Positions 1 to 7,746 of a stretch of DNA of 64,000 nucleotides are shown piece by piece. The stretch is taken from contig CAWAIS010000001.1 of NCBI GenBank assembly GCA_963782255.1, positions 4,216,001 through 4,280,000 on the forward strand, written 5' to 3'. Source of the stretch: Roseiarcus sp963782255. Lineage in GTDB: Bacteria; Pseudomonadota; Alphaproteobacteria; Rhizobiales; Beijerinckiaceae. The position numbers and the translations under genes are program-made. The notes beneath the pieces are model-generated. The model saw only the letters and a program-made list of their open reading frames with translations. It was not told where the DNA came from and ran no database searches. Every line of letters begins with the position of its first letter. Positions within the stretch are counted from its first letter, which is position 1.

Positions 1-2
1 GC

Positions 3-653
3 TTCGACGATGGGCTGCAGGCAGAGACGGGAATTCTGCTGCCATTGAGCGACACGTACATTAATCTGATTGAGTTTCTGATCGAAAGAAAAGGCCGAAA
101 AGTCATTGCCCCGGCGCTCTACAAGCCTATCCTTAGAAGATCTTTCCTTGAGCAAAGCAATTTGCGGTACGATGAGACGGTAAGGTATGGTGAAGATTAT
201 TTATTTTATCTTGAAAACCTTTGCTGCGGCGGCAAATTAAAAGTGATTGCGAATCCGGGATATGTTTACACAATGTGGGCCGGTCAGAAAAGCGGCAAGA
301 AATCAACGCACACCCATACGACTGCGAATTACAAGCGGGCCGCCGAGGGGATAGAGCGGATTTTCTCGAAGTACAGATCTACTATTGATGAGCACACAGC
401 CTTCGTGATGAGAAATGCCGTCGAAAACTGGCGCGAGCGCGACGCGTGGATCGATTTCAAGGAAGACGTCGACCGCCGCCGTCCTGTCGCTTCCCTTTCG
501 CACCTGAGGAACAAGTACGTCCGATACCGACTGACAGAGGTCGTACGCCGCAAGCTGGGGCTCGCCGAAAGATATTGGCTGACCGTGTCGGGACAGGCGA
601 AGGATGGGGACCCGGTGAGAATGGACCATCTTGCGAAGCGCGGCGCGAAATGA
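3..653 (+). CDS. Glycosyltransferase family 2, C-terminal part (5' end outside window)
   Basis: The frame is open from the window edge, so the protein starts upstream and only about 216 C-terminal residues are visible. The segment with RYGEDYLFYLE resembles the late conserved Glu-Asp region of GT-A fold family 2 glycosyltransferases, and the preceding APALYKPILRRSFL fits the acceptor-side region. Such enzymes add sugars to surface polysaccharides at the cytoplasmic membrane. The O-antigen ligase-like gene that follows on the other strand supports a surface-glycan role. The sugar donor and acceptor cannot be read from the sequence. Confidence 0.7.
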   Translation, partial: FDDGLQAETGILLPLSDTYINLIEFLIERKGRKVIAPALYKPILRRSFLEQSNLRYDETVRYGEDYLFYLENLCCGGKLKVIANPGYVYTMWAGQKSGKKSTHTHTTANYKRAAEGIERIFSKYRSTIDEHTAFVMRNAVENWRERDAWIDFKEDVDRRRPVASLSHLRNKYVRYRLTEVVRRKLGLAERYWLTVSGQAKDGDPVRMDHLAKRGAK

Positions 654-762
654 CGGGCGGGCCGGATCGGGCCAGCGGCGGACGGCCAATATGCCCGAAA
701 GCACCGGATAATTGGGCTCTTATATCGTTAGCTGTAGGTAGCGCGTTCCCCTTCGGTTTTTT

Positions 763-901
763 CGTCATGGCCGGGCTTGACCCGGCCATCCACGCGGCGG
801 CCCGCCACTGGTGCCTTAGTTCAGTATTCGCTGCTGTTTCAATATCTTATGCGGATAGCTCGGTGTTCTCGTGGATGGTCGGGTCAAGCCCGGCCATGAC
901 G
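763..901. repeat. REP-like palindromic element, inverted pair
   Basis: Two copies of a 32-bp GC-rich palindromic unit (763-794 and 870-901) lie in opposite orientation about 75 bp apart. Each contains the word ATGGCCGGGCTTGAC or its near complement. Related units occur at 9504-9535 and, more diverged, near 7151-7182. This is the layout of a REP doublet, a common non-coding element of alphaproteobacterial intergenic DNA. Confidence 0.75.
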
Positions 902-1089
902 GGGAAGCCCGAAAGACTGACCTACGATCAACCCTCCGACAGCTAACGCCATAAGCGCCCGACATTTGCTTCCGGAAAGCGGAAAGGCGTGCTAGGGTTT
1001 CTGAATGACCCGCGAAACGTCTTCTCCGGACATGAAAGCTCGGGGCGAGGCCCTCGGCGCCGCGCGGCTTGAAGGACGAGGAGGGACAA

Positions 1090-1211
1090 GAGAAATTTTT
1101 TTCGTGAAAATCCCGTGTAACCCATTGAAAAGGCTCAATTCGGACGAGAGAATCCAAGGAAATCCAAGCTTTTCCAACCCCCGTGGGCAAGGAAATCCAA
1201 GACAATCCAAG
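1090..1211 (+). repeat. CCAAG-phased dispersed repeat, copy A
   Basis: An AT-rich stretch with a T-run is followed by a core TAACCCATTGAAAAGGCTC, then TCGGACGAGAG and a series of AATCCAAG words spaced 10-11 bp apart, broken by a CTTTTCCAACCCC segment. The same arrangement recurs inverted at 5262-5417, direct at 57974-58118 and diverged and inverted at about 61603-61773. Apparent reading frames across it are low-complexity and are not taken as genes. Function unknown. Confidence 0.85.
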
Positions 1212-1228
1212 AAAGCTTCCGACGCCAC

Positions 1229-1373
1229 TCCAATTGGCGCTCAAATCTCGTCTTCGAAACCTACGACGTCATCGACGCCGCCTGCGGCGCTTCGCGCAAA
1301 GGCACCGCCCAACCGGAAACCATCACTTCCATCGGAATGCGCATATGGACTGAACGTCGGTCAGGCCCCATGA
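1229..1373 (+). pseudogene. IS630-family transposase C-terminal remnant
   Basis: The translated stretch contains LVFETYDVIDAACGASRK and AQPETITSIGMR. These match the closing segment of IS630-type transposases as I remember it (a FxxYDDIxDAxCxAW region followed by QPxxITSIGxRxW). The frame appears to shift near the end: an alternative frame ends in NVGQAP before a stop at 1373. Only about 45 codons remain and no catalytic DDE region is present, so this is a relic. It sits directly beside repeat copy A. Confidence 0.55.
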
Positions 1374-1399
1374 CTTCCGGTATTACGGGTAGGCAACGA

Positions 1400-3061
1400 T
1401 CAACTCGCGGGCGGCCGCGGAGCCGCGGGCGTCCCGACCCGGCGCAGTTTCGATCGCACGGGAATGGCGGGTTTTTCTGTTATTCCCCGGCTGTAGAGTT
1501 CGTTGCTGACCATGACGAGGCCGAAGATCACGAACATCAGCGTATGATTTTCGTGCTGCGACAACACCAAACGGTCGGTCGCAAAGCCCACGACGATGGC
1601 CGCCAACGCTCCGTTGAAAGCGCCGGCTTCAGAGGGATCGTTCACGCACCTTTTCCCGGAACTGAGGAGCGCAGAGGCCAGAATCATGACGAAGAATATC
1701 AGGCTTGGAACGCCGGTTTCGACAAGCAAGGATATGACGTAGCTGTCGATCGTGAAACCTTCCCCCATCGTTCCGTTGTCGATGATCACTCCGCCCAGAT
1801 TGAACCCGTGGCCTGTGATCGGATTGGCGATGATGTGGGGCTTGGCCATCTCCCATTGGGCAAAGCGGGCGTCCGTGCTGGAGGCGTCTTCCCCACCGCC
1901 AAGAACCATGTTGTGGACCCGCGGCCAGAATATCGTCGCTGCGACCGCGAGCGAGAAGACGATGGCGGCGACAACAGCCACAAACGCGGGCGCAATGCTG
2001 TTGCGGTTGAACTTTTGCGCGCGGACATACCACAGCGCGACGAAGATGACCGATCCGGTGAACAGGCTCACGTAACCGCCACGCGCGCCGCTCGCGAACA
2101 CGGCGATCCAGCACAGAAGGACGATAAAGTAACCGAAAGCCTTGCCCGCGAATTTCCTCGAGAACGCAGCGTAGAACAGCCCGACCGGAGCGACAATGCC
2201 TGCAAATTCTCCGAACGACAAGGAGACATCGTAAATAGACGACGCCCGGTAGTAGCCGTTGCGGAAGGGCGAGGTCGTGACCATGCGCGCGAACGCCGGG
2301 TTGTCCACCATCAAGCGATCCACGAGGAATCGCGGCATTACGTCGAGCGCGATATGCCGCTGCGAGAAAAAATCGACCACGCCGAGCCCGCACACAAAGA
2401 CCGCGCAGACCGCGAGAATTTTGCCGAACTTCAACAGATCCGCGTCAGACCGAAAGGCGTAGATCGCCGCAAACCAGGGCACGTACCACGACAGAAGGGC
2501 GTCGGTGGCGCCGGACACGCTGGACGTAATGTCGATCGAGGTTGAGAACGACGCGATGATCATGAAAAGAAAGCCAATAATACCGATCGTCATCCAGCGA
2601 TTCGCTGAGATGGCGCTCACAACATCGCGGCGGACGTAAGAGGACATCGCCAGTGCAAACAAGAAGATCATGATCAGAGGGAAGAGGGAAATGCGTCGCA
2701 GCGATATCCACGGCAGACCTGAGACCTGCACGGTGTAATAGTTCGGGATACACAGAAATACTATCAACATAAGGAAGAAGAAAAAACGAGTTTTAGTAAT
2801 CGGAGCGATCCTGAAATCCGGCATTACCCAGAGAAGCGCCAGTCCAGCGACCGAAACAATGCCGAAAGTCCCTGTGGGAGGAAAGACGACCGCGACAAAT
2901 CCTACGGTCAAGCCCAGCGTTATCGCGGTCACGCCCCATATGACAAATGGCGCGACGCCGCGGAGGAGTTTCGGGGAGGCAAGGAGCGCTAGCCGCGACT
3001 GGATGATCGCAACGGCCAGGAACTGCGACAGGCTGAGGCGAGCGCTTGTCTTGGCGGTCAT
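1400..3061 (-). CDS. O-antigen ligase/polymerase-like membrane protein
   Basis: A 553-residue polytopic protein with about 10-12 hydrophobic segments. Near residue 390 a large loop ends in an HGFN motif preceded by an ARFAQWEMAKPHI segment, which is the pattern of the Wzy_C/O-antigen ligase family. Those proteins join or polymerise lipid-linked glycans on the periplasmic face. The start is placed at the ATG giving MTAKTSARLSL; the frame is open for another 103 codons upstream, but that part is not membrane-like. The flanking partial glycosyltransferase supports a surface-glycan role. Whether it is a ligase or a polymerase cannot be decided here. Confidence 0.7.
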   Translation of the reverse strand: MTAKTSARLSLSQFLAVAIIQSRLALLASPKLLRGVAPFVIWGVTAITLGLTVGFVAVVFPPTGTFGIVSVAGLALLWVMPDFRIAPITKTRFFFFLMLIVFLCIPNYYTVQVSGLPWISLRRISLFPLIMIFLFALAMSSYVRRDVVSAISANRWMTIGIIGFLFMIIASFSTSIDITSSVSGATDALLSWYVPWFAAIYAFRSDADLLKFGKILAVCAVFVCGLGVVDFFSQRHIALDVMPRFLVDRLMVDNPAFARMVTTSPFRNGYYRASSIYDVSLSFGEFAGIVAPVGLFYAAFSRKFAGKAFGYFIVLLCWIAVFASGARGGYVSLFTGSVIFVALWYVRAQKFNRNSIAPAFVAVVAAIVFSLAVAATIFWPRVHNMVLGGGEDASSTDARFAQWEMAKPHIIANPITGHGFNLGGVIIDNGTMGEGFTIDSYVISLLVETGVPSLIFFVMILASALLSSGKRCVNDPSEAGAFNGALAAIVVGFATDRLVLSQHENHTLMFVIFGLVMVSNELYSRGITEKPAIPVRSKLRRVGTPAAPRPPAS

Positions 3062-3506
3062 GAACCTTCGATCCTTCGAACCTCGTCTGCCCGCGAGGGC
3101 TTCCGCCCTGACGACGTCAAGAACTGCCCACTTTCCCGCTCGGGAGAGATGCGAACTAGCGCCGCGCGAGTGAAAACATTGTTTCTCGCACCGCGTCAAT
3201 CGCGCAATCCTCATCGGGCCAGCAAGCAACCGTGATCCTGGCGATGGCTCGATTTTGCGCCACCACCCGCCTGGCAAGGGGCGAAGCCTGCAAAGGGCGT
3301 CGATCCAATCACAGGCCGCGGGCGGCAAGGGGCGATATGCCGCATGGTAAACCCGCCAAATCGGGAGCACGATATTCTTGAAGTGCGGGCGCTATCGCAC
3401 GCCTGAGTGGAGCGAATAATCTTCCCGAATTGCTCGCCTTGAGCCAACGCGTTGTGACGGTCGGATTGGGGGCCTGCGCCGAGTTGCAGTCGAGGAGGAA
3501 CGGAGC
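3062..3506. other. Intergenic region, no feature recognised
   Basis: This is the divergent spacer between the membrane protein and the DUF2934 gene. It should hold both promoters, but no sigma-70-like pair or palindrome stands out. The only clear signal is a GGAGGAACGG Shine-Dalgarno region just before the DUF2934 start. Confidence 0.4.
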
Positions 3507-3734
3507 ATGGATCCCATTGAACGGATGATCCGCGAACGCGCCTATGAGCTGTGGGACCGTGCTGGCAGACCGAAAGGTCGAAGCGATGAGTTCTGGTTCG
3601 CAGCAAAAGCCGAGTTTGAACGCAAGGAGCGCACGGGAGAGAGAAAACTGGGCGCTCCTGTCCGCCGGCGCGTAGAGGCTCGTTGTGAATCGGCCGCAGA
3701 TTGGGGGAAGAGAGGGCGGGATCCAAGCTTTTGA
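3507..3734 (+). CDS. DUF2934 family small protein
   Basis: A 75-residue protein whose N-terminal half, IRERAYELWDRAGRPKGRSD followed by EFWFAAKAEFE, is the DUF2934 signature, common in Hyphomicrobiales. The family has no known biochemical function. The C-terminal third is basic and poorly conserved in character. A strong GAGGAGGAA sequence precedes the ATG. It stands alone, so context gives no hint of its role. Confidence 0.7.
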   Translation: MDPIERMIRERAYELWDRAGRPKGRSDEFWFAAKAEFERKERTGERKLGAPVRRRVEARCESAADWGKRGRDPSF

Positions 3735-3771
3735 TCGTCTCTCGTCCACAATCGCCCTGAAGGAGCGCGCC

Positions 3772-3996
3772 GTGAACAGGGGGAACGTAACGCTCGCAAG
3801 CGTCGTCGCAGTCGGCCTTTCGCTCGCTGGATCAGCGGTCCTGACGCCAATTGGTCATGCCTGCGCCGCCCAGGCCGAGGTCAGCTATTCCCAGGACGTA
3901 GCTCCCATTTTCAATGGATGGCGCTCTTCCTGCCACGCGCCGGGAGGGTTTTTGCGGGCGCGAAGAACAACTGACGGCTCTCGAGTAGCCGCGTGA
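3772..3996 (+). pseudogene. Truncated c-type cytochrome-like secreted protein
   Basis: A GTG start with an AAGGAG site opens a frame with an N-terminal signal peptide ending near HACAAQA. It is followed by VSYSQDVAPIFNGW, the usual opening of planctomycete-type cytochrome c domains. The haem motif expected next (CxSCH) reads RSSCH, so the first haem cysteine is missing, and the frame then becomes arginine-rich and stops after 74 residues. Family members are much longer, so this looks like a broken 5' fragment. Confidence 0.45.
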
Positions 3997-4079
3997 AGAC
4001 CGGGCGCTTGAGGCCGTAGCGCCTGGTGAAGCCTTTTGCCAGCCGCTTGCCATGCTGCTTAGGAAATCGGACCGCCAAG

Positions 4080-4253
4080 TCAGTCGTCAGACACCAATGT
4101 GAGTTCGGTATCGCCCAATTCCAGGACTTGATGCAGCTTCAGTTCGCCGCTTTTTGTTTCGACGCCATTGATAATCGGCGTGTTCGTCGACCCCTGATCC
4201 TCGATGCGAACCGAATCCGGCAGCGCGACCGGGATACAATGATACCGCCCCGC
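4080..4253 (-). pseudogene. FHA-domain fragment (C-terminal end)
   Basis: The reverse-strand frame without its own start codon reads SVRIEDQGSTNTPIINGVET, then LHQVLELGDTELTLVSDD and stop. The pieces match the second half of a forkhead-associated domain: the DxGSTNG turn, xINGxx, and LxxGDxxxLGDTxL. FHA domains bind phosphothreonine peptides. The beginning of the domain is absent; the frame closes at a stop 57 codons upstream. With the truncated cytochrome just before it, this marks a zone of gene decay. Confidence 0.55.
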
Positions 4254-4361
4254 TTATAGCGTCGGCGACTCGGAGAAAAGCTTGGCAAAAGGTTGACCTC
4301 TGAGCCTGCCGGCAGGGCCACCTGGCCGACCGAATCGCAGTTTCCGGGCGGGAGATTCGAA

Positions 4362-5219
4362 ATGAACTGGAATCATACGGAGCACAGTTACGAAGAATTG
4401 CGTGAGATCGTCATAAGCGTCATGCTGGACGCCAGCAATAACGGTGTCGACAAATTCGACAAACTCTTGGAAAAGACTGCGCTTGAACTTTACAAGCAGG
4501 ACGCACCCGCGCAGGGAACCCAGCATTTTTCGCACGGCTCGGCGAGTCAACTGAACGCGAATGATGCGGAGCTGGTTCTCGACATTGTCTGGGACCTCTT
4601 CCGGCAAGGGATTGTGACCTTGGGCGCGAACGCGGCAAACCCCGGATGGCCATGGCTGCGGCTCAGCCGCTTTGGCGAATGCGCTCTCCAACAAAGTCCT
4701 TATCGCGTCCACAACAAGGCCGGGTTTGTCAAAGCCCTGCGTTCTGAAGTGACCGACATATCTCCCGAGGCCATTGTTTATTATCGAGAAGCGGTCGCGG
4801 CGTTCTACATGGACTGTCTCTTGTCAACCTGCGTCATGCTCAGCATTGCCGCGGAAAGCGAATTCTTAAGACTGCTGCGCATCGCCAAAGGCAGCGGCAC
4901 TTATGGTAATTACTTCGCTCGCATCGGCGATCAAATGAATATTCGGGCAAAAATATCGCTTTTCCAAAATGCCGTAAAGCCGATCCTCAGCCTATTGCCG
5001 CAACCCGTAAGCGACGAATTGGACAACAACTTGAACATCATACAGTCGCTGATTCGCCTCGCGAGGAAAGAGTTTGGCCAGCCGTCCGGCGCCAATCCGC
5101 CCTCGCGGGACCAGGTGTACGTCTATCTTCAACTCTTCATCCCGTTCGCCGAGCAGTTGATGCAGTTGCGCCACCAGCTGAGCGAACCCGCCCGCCCCCG
5201 GCTCGTCCATACGACCTGA
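4362..5219 (+). CDS. HEPN-like protein with altered catalytic motif
   Basis: A 285-residue soluble protein. The start is the ATG giving MNWNHTEHSYEE, preceded by GGGAG; the frame is open further upstream but without a good ribosome site. The C-terminal half is helical and contains IRLARKEFGQPSG, which resembles the HEPN motif RxxRNExGHPxG except that the His is Gln. HEPN proteins are often RNases or RNA binders in toxin-antitoxin and defence systems. Loss of the His would argue against catalysis. The N-terminal half is not recognised. No partner gene is adjacent. Confidence 0.5.
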   Translation: MNWNHTEHSYEELREIVISVMLDASNNGVDKFDKLLEKTALELYKQDAPAQGTQHFSHGSASQLNANDAELVLDIVWDLFRQGIVTLGANAANPGWPWLRLSRFGECALQQSPYRVHNKAGFVKALRSEVTDISPEAIVYYREAVAAFYMDCLLSTCVMLSIAAESEFLRLLRIAKGSGTYGNYFARIGDQMNIRAKISLFQNAVKPILSLLPQPVSDELDNNLNIIQSLIRLARKEFGQPSGANPPSRDQVYVYLQLFIPFAEQLMQLRHQLSEPARPRLVHTT

Positions 5220-5261
5220 ACGACGGCGCCTCCCAAGCGTAGGGCTCCGTCGGCCGCGCTG

Positions 5262-5417
5262 GATTTGGATTCCCTAGAATTCCCTTGTATTTTCTTGGAT
5301 TGTCTTGGATTTCCTTGCCCACGGGGGGTTGGAAAAGCTTGGATTTCCTTGGATTCTCTCGTCCGAAATGAGCCTTTTCAATGGGTTATGGGGGAATTTC
5401 GCGAAAAAAATTTCTTA
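5262..5417 (-). repeat. CCAAG-phased dispersed repeat, copy B (inverted to A)
   Basis: The reverse complement reproduces copy A almost base for base over the TAACCCATTGAAAAGG core, the CGGACGAGAG step, the AATCCAAG words and the GTGGGCAAGG segment. It then continues into further diverged AATCCAA words. With copy A it forms an inverted pair enclosing about 4 kb. Confidence 0.85.
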
Positions 5418-5762
5418 TGGGGTTTTCTCAAGTCGCCAGCGTAAATAAGGCGCGTGGGCACCTGCGGAATCCTCGATTCCGGACCTCGAAGTTGGCTCGC
5501 TGCCGGGCATGTTGGAGACGACCCTGGATAGCCTCATTCGCGAACATTAGCACGAAATTCTGATTTTCGAAAGGAATTGTCGCGAGCATCGCGCTGGCCG
5601 CCGTTCGCGGGGGTGAGTGATCTTTCACTTAGAAGTATCTTGAAAAATGATCGAATAAGTTGACTATCGCGCTTGTAATTCCCAAAAAACGCCATACATA
5701 TTGAGAGTAATTCGGATGATAAAACATTCGAATTTATATTTTATATTTTTTGGAGAACCAAG
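5418..5762. other. Intergenic region, partly AT-rich, no gene recognised
   Basis: Base composition drops to AT-rich over the last 130 bases (TTTATATTTTATATTTTTTGG) just before the next gene, which is unusual for this GC-rich window. It may hold that gene's promoter. A reverse frame of about 66 codons exists (5428-5628), but I do not recognise it and do not call it. Confidence 0.4.
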
Positions 5763-6044
5763 ATGACTACGCAACATTCGACCGAAAACCTGACGATCCA
5801 CCATAAAGTCAAGGACTACGCGTCATGGCGTAAGGGCTATGACGAGCATGAAAAGAGCCGTAGTTCGGCGGGCATCACAAACGGCAAGGTATTTCGGAGC
5901 GCCGAAGACCCGAACGATGTCCTGATCCTTCAGGATGTCGCGGACGTGGCGAAGGCGCGCGCTTGGCTTGGGGGAGCCGATCTGAAGACCGCGATGGAGA
6001 AGGCCGGCGTCGTCGGCCCGCACGTCGTTCGCTTCGCGTCTTAA
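5763..6044 (+). CDS. Small conserved protein, dimeric alpha-beta barrel-like
   Basis: A 93-residue protein with IHHKVKDYASWRKGYDEHE and a later DPNDVLILQDVADVAKARAW. This layout resembles ABM/Dabb-type ferredoxin-like folds, where a conserved histidine-valine strand is followed by a W/Y-rich helix and an xVxxxxxxxD strand. Such small proteins are often stress or cofactor related, but no function can be assigned. The ATG follows GGAGAACCAAG. It is monocistronic and preceded by AT-rich DNA. Confidence 0.6.
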   Translation: MTTQHSTENLTIHHKVKDYASWRKGYDEHEKSRSSAGITNGKVFRSAEDPNDVLILQDVADVAKARAWLGGADLKTAMEKAGVVGPHVVRFAS

Positions 6045-6389
6045 GAAGCGTCGGCTGATTCTCGAAAACGTCCGCGGCGCAAGCAGTTGATTGCGCCTGC
6101 GTTGCCGGACGGTGAAGAGAGTTGGTTCGGATTTGTTCGTATAAGCTTTCGCGAAGGCTAGGTCGGCGGTTGCCGGATGTGTTCCTTCGCGGCTTGCGCG
6201 CGCTGGACGCTGCCCCGGGAGGAGGCAGCGTCTGGCGCCTGCGGCGGAATTGCTCATATCAGCAGGGCCAGCTTGGGTTGGCTTTCTCGACCCGCTTTCG
6301 CCTTCCGGCCGTGCGGCAGGCGCTCGACATTGGATTCGCGTTCGATAGGGTCGGCGCGCAGCCCCGGAAAGCCTGCTATGCTTGGCGCC
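6045..6389. other. Intergenic region, no feature recognised
   Basis: Frames exist on both strands but are arginine-rich shadows. No RNA gene, palindrome or repeat was recognised. Confidence 0.4.
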
Positions 6390-6590
6390 ATGGATCACAG
6401 AATGACCGCCTTGGAACGCGCCTTTCAGTTGGCCAGGTCGGGAGAGGTATCGACGATCACGGAAATCGTTGGATCGCTTCGGCGCGATCGATACGACACG
6501 CGTCAGATCGAAGGTCCGGCTTTAAGGCGCCAGCTTATGACCCTCATCAGGGCCGCGCGGTTGGCGGACAGGAGCGCCGACCGGCCCTGA
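6390..6590 (+). CDS. Small conserved hypothetical protein
   Basis: The frame is open further upstream, but the ATG giving MDHRMTALERAFQLARSG is the likely start, yielding 66 residues. The pattern of an N-terminal helix TALERAFxLARSG, a middle RRDRYDTRQIEG and a closing LRRQLMTLIRAAR resembles a small all-helical protein I have seen repeatedly in Hyphomicrobiales, of unknown function. No clear partner is adjacent. Confidence 0.55.
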   Translation: MDHRMTALERAFQLARSGEVSTITEIVGSLRRDRYDTRQIEGPALRRQLMTLIRAARLADRSADRP

Positions 6591-6694
6591 AGGCGAGAAG
6601 CGCCCCGCCGACAAGATCGCCAATGCCATCAAAGTCATGCGCACTGCAACGGGCGAGGAAACCGGGGACCGCGTGTACCTTGTAAGAAAGCTTC

Positions 6695-7000
6695 ATGATC
6701 TATGCCCAGATTGCGAGCGCGATCTTTGCGCTTATGGCCGCAGCCCTGTGGCTCGGGGCGGCGTTCGTCAGAACGCCGCGCAGCTTCTCTGTTCAAGTGA
6801 CGACTTGGCACACTCATAATTCCGAGAATGTGGACGGGTCTGAAACCGCAGGCGGGGGACACGGAACAAGCGACGAGTTGGTGACACTGGGGACCGCGCT
6901 TGCTTGGCAGAGCCGATTGAATGCGGGGGCCGCAGCCCTCGCCGCGATCTCGGCCACCTGCCAGGCGGCTGCAATTTGGCTTCAGCTGATTTCAAAATGA
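6695..7000 (+). CDS. Small membrane protein with two predicted TM helices
   Basis: A 101-residue frame with two hydrophobic segments, about residues 5-25 (IASAIFALMAAALWLGAAF) and 73-97, separated by a polar, glycine-rich loop. This suggests a membrane hairpin. No family is recognised. It could be a real small inner-membrane protein; the evidence is the ATG start and the coherent hydrophobic profile. Confidence 0.45.
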   Translation: MIYAQIASAIFALMAAALWLGAAFVRTPRSFSVQVTTWHTHNSENVDGSETAGGGHGTSDELVTLGTALAWQSRLNAGAAALAAISATCQAAAIWLQLISK

Positions 7001-7016
7001 GACGCTGCCGGTTATC

Positions 7017-7085
7017 GCGCGCCGTTGACAGGGCTGAAGGCGCAAGAAACAAAACTCGACAAGAGGTCGACGGCTCGACCTGCTA
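7017..7085 (+). repeat. 69-bp direct repeat, copy 1
   Basis: This stretch, containing TTGACAGGGCTGAAGG and later AAGAGGTCGACGGCTC, recurs in the same orientation at 7536-7604. The two copies bracket the 77-residue gene at 7195-7428. Function unknown; it may mark an inserted segment. Confidence 0.7.
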
Positions 7086-7194
7086 GCAAAACGACGGAGC
7101 CGCGTGTCGAATGCGGATGATTGGGGGTTGAGTAAGCCGTCACCGTAACCGCGGGACGGGCCGGACAAGCCCGGCGATGACGAGTGGTGGCTGG

Positions 7195-7428
7195 TCAGCG
7201 GAAACCGAACGTGTCCCTCAGGATGTCAAACAGTTCGCGCGCGGATTTTTCGTCGAACTGAAGACTCTGGCTGACCTTGCCGGGGACCTCGCGTTCGGCG
7301 CGGCCGTAAGTGTCGATCTGGACGAAGGATCGCCCATCGCGCTCGAACACCGAGTATGTCGCGTCGATCGCGTCGTGGATCGATTGGCGATCCCTTCGCT
7401 TCTCCTCGAAGGCCTTGATCAGCGCCAT
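7195..7428 (-). CDS. Small conserved protein (often mis-annotated as methionyl-tRNA formyltransferase)
   Basis: A 77-residue protein starting at the ATG that gives MALIKAFEEKRRDRQSIHDA. It has conserved blocks FVQIDTYGRAERE, PGKVSQSLQFDE and SARELFDIL. I recall close relatives, widespread in proteobacteria, that carry the misleading name methionyl-tRNA formyltransferase; nothing in this short protein supports that enzyme. The frame extends upstream into repeat DNA, so the internal ATG is preferred. It lies between two 69-bp direct repeats, which suggests acquisition as a cassette. Confidence 0.6.
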   Translation of the reverse strand: MALIKAFEEKRRDRQSIHDAIDATYSVFERDGRSFVQIDTYGRAEREVPGKVSQSLQFDEKSARELFDILRDTFGFR

Positions 7429-7487
7429 GATTGCCCCTGCCCGCGACGCTCCCCGCCGCCGGCCTCTTGCAAAGACCTCTTCCGAGC

Positions 7488-7604
7488 CTTCAGCCCTGTC
7501 AAGGGGCGAAGCCCGCCGGAGGCGGCGCGCTTTCAGCGCGCCCTTGACAGGGCTGAAGGCTCGGAAAACGAAGCTCGGCAAGAGGTCGACGGCTCAGCCT
7601 GCTG
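7488..7604. repeat. Palindromic element containing direct-repeat copy 2
   Basis: CCTTCAGCCCTGTCAAGG at 7488 is the complement of CCTTGACAGGGCTGAAGG inside the repeat copy at 7536-7604, so a long hairpin can form over about 7488-7560. The 3' part repeats 7017-7085. Confidence 0.65.
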
Positions 7605-7746
7605 AGGGTGGCCCTACTGACGCGGCTAGTCATGCGGTTGAGTGCGCCGTCGCCGTAATCGGTGATTAAAGTAAATGTCACCGTGATCCGGCCTATCGGA
7701 TCAGCGGCCCGGTGGGCGCGTCACGGTGATCTCACAATCGGTGTCA

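Noticed and set aside
1090..1211. CRISPR array suspicion for the CCAAG words
   Set aside because: Units are 10-11 bp without spacers of regular length; no cas genes in the window.
1337..2545. A 402-codon plus-strand frame antisense to the O-antigen ligase-like gene
   Set aside because: Charged, motif-free shadow; the reverse frame has clear TM helices and Wzy_C pattern.
5428..5628. A 66-codon reverse frame next to repeat B
   Set aside because: No ribosome site or family pattern seen; too weak to call.
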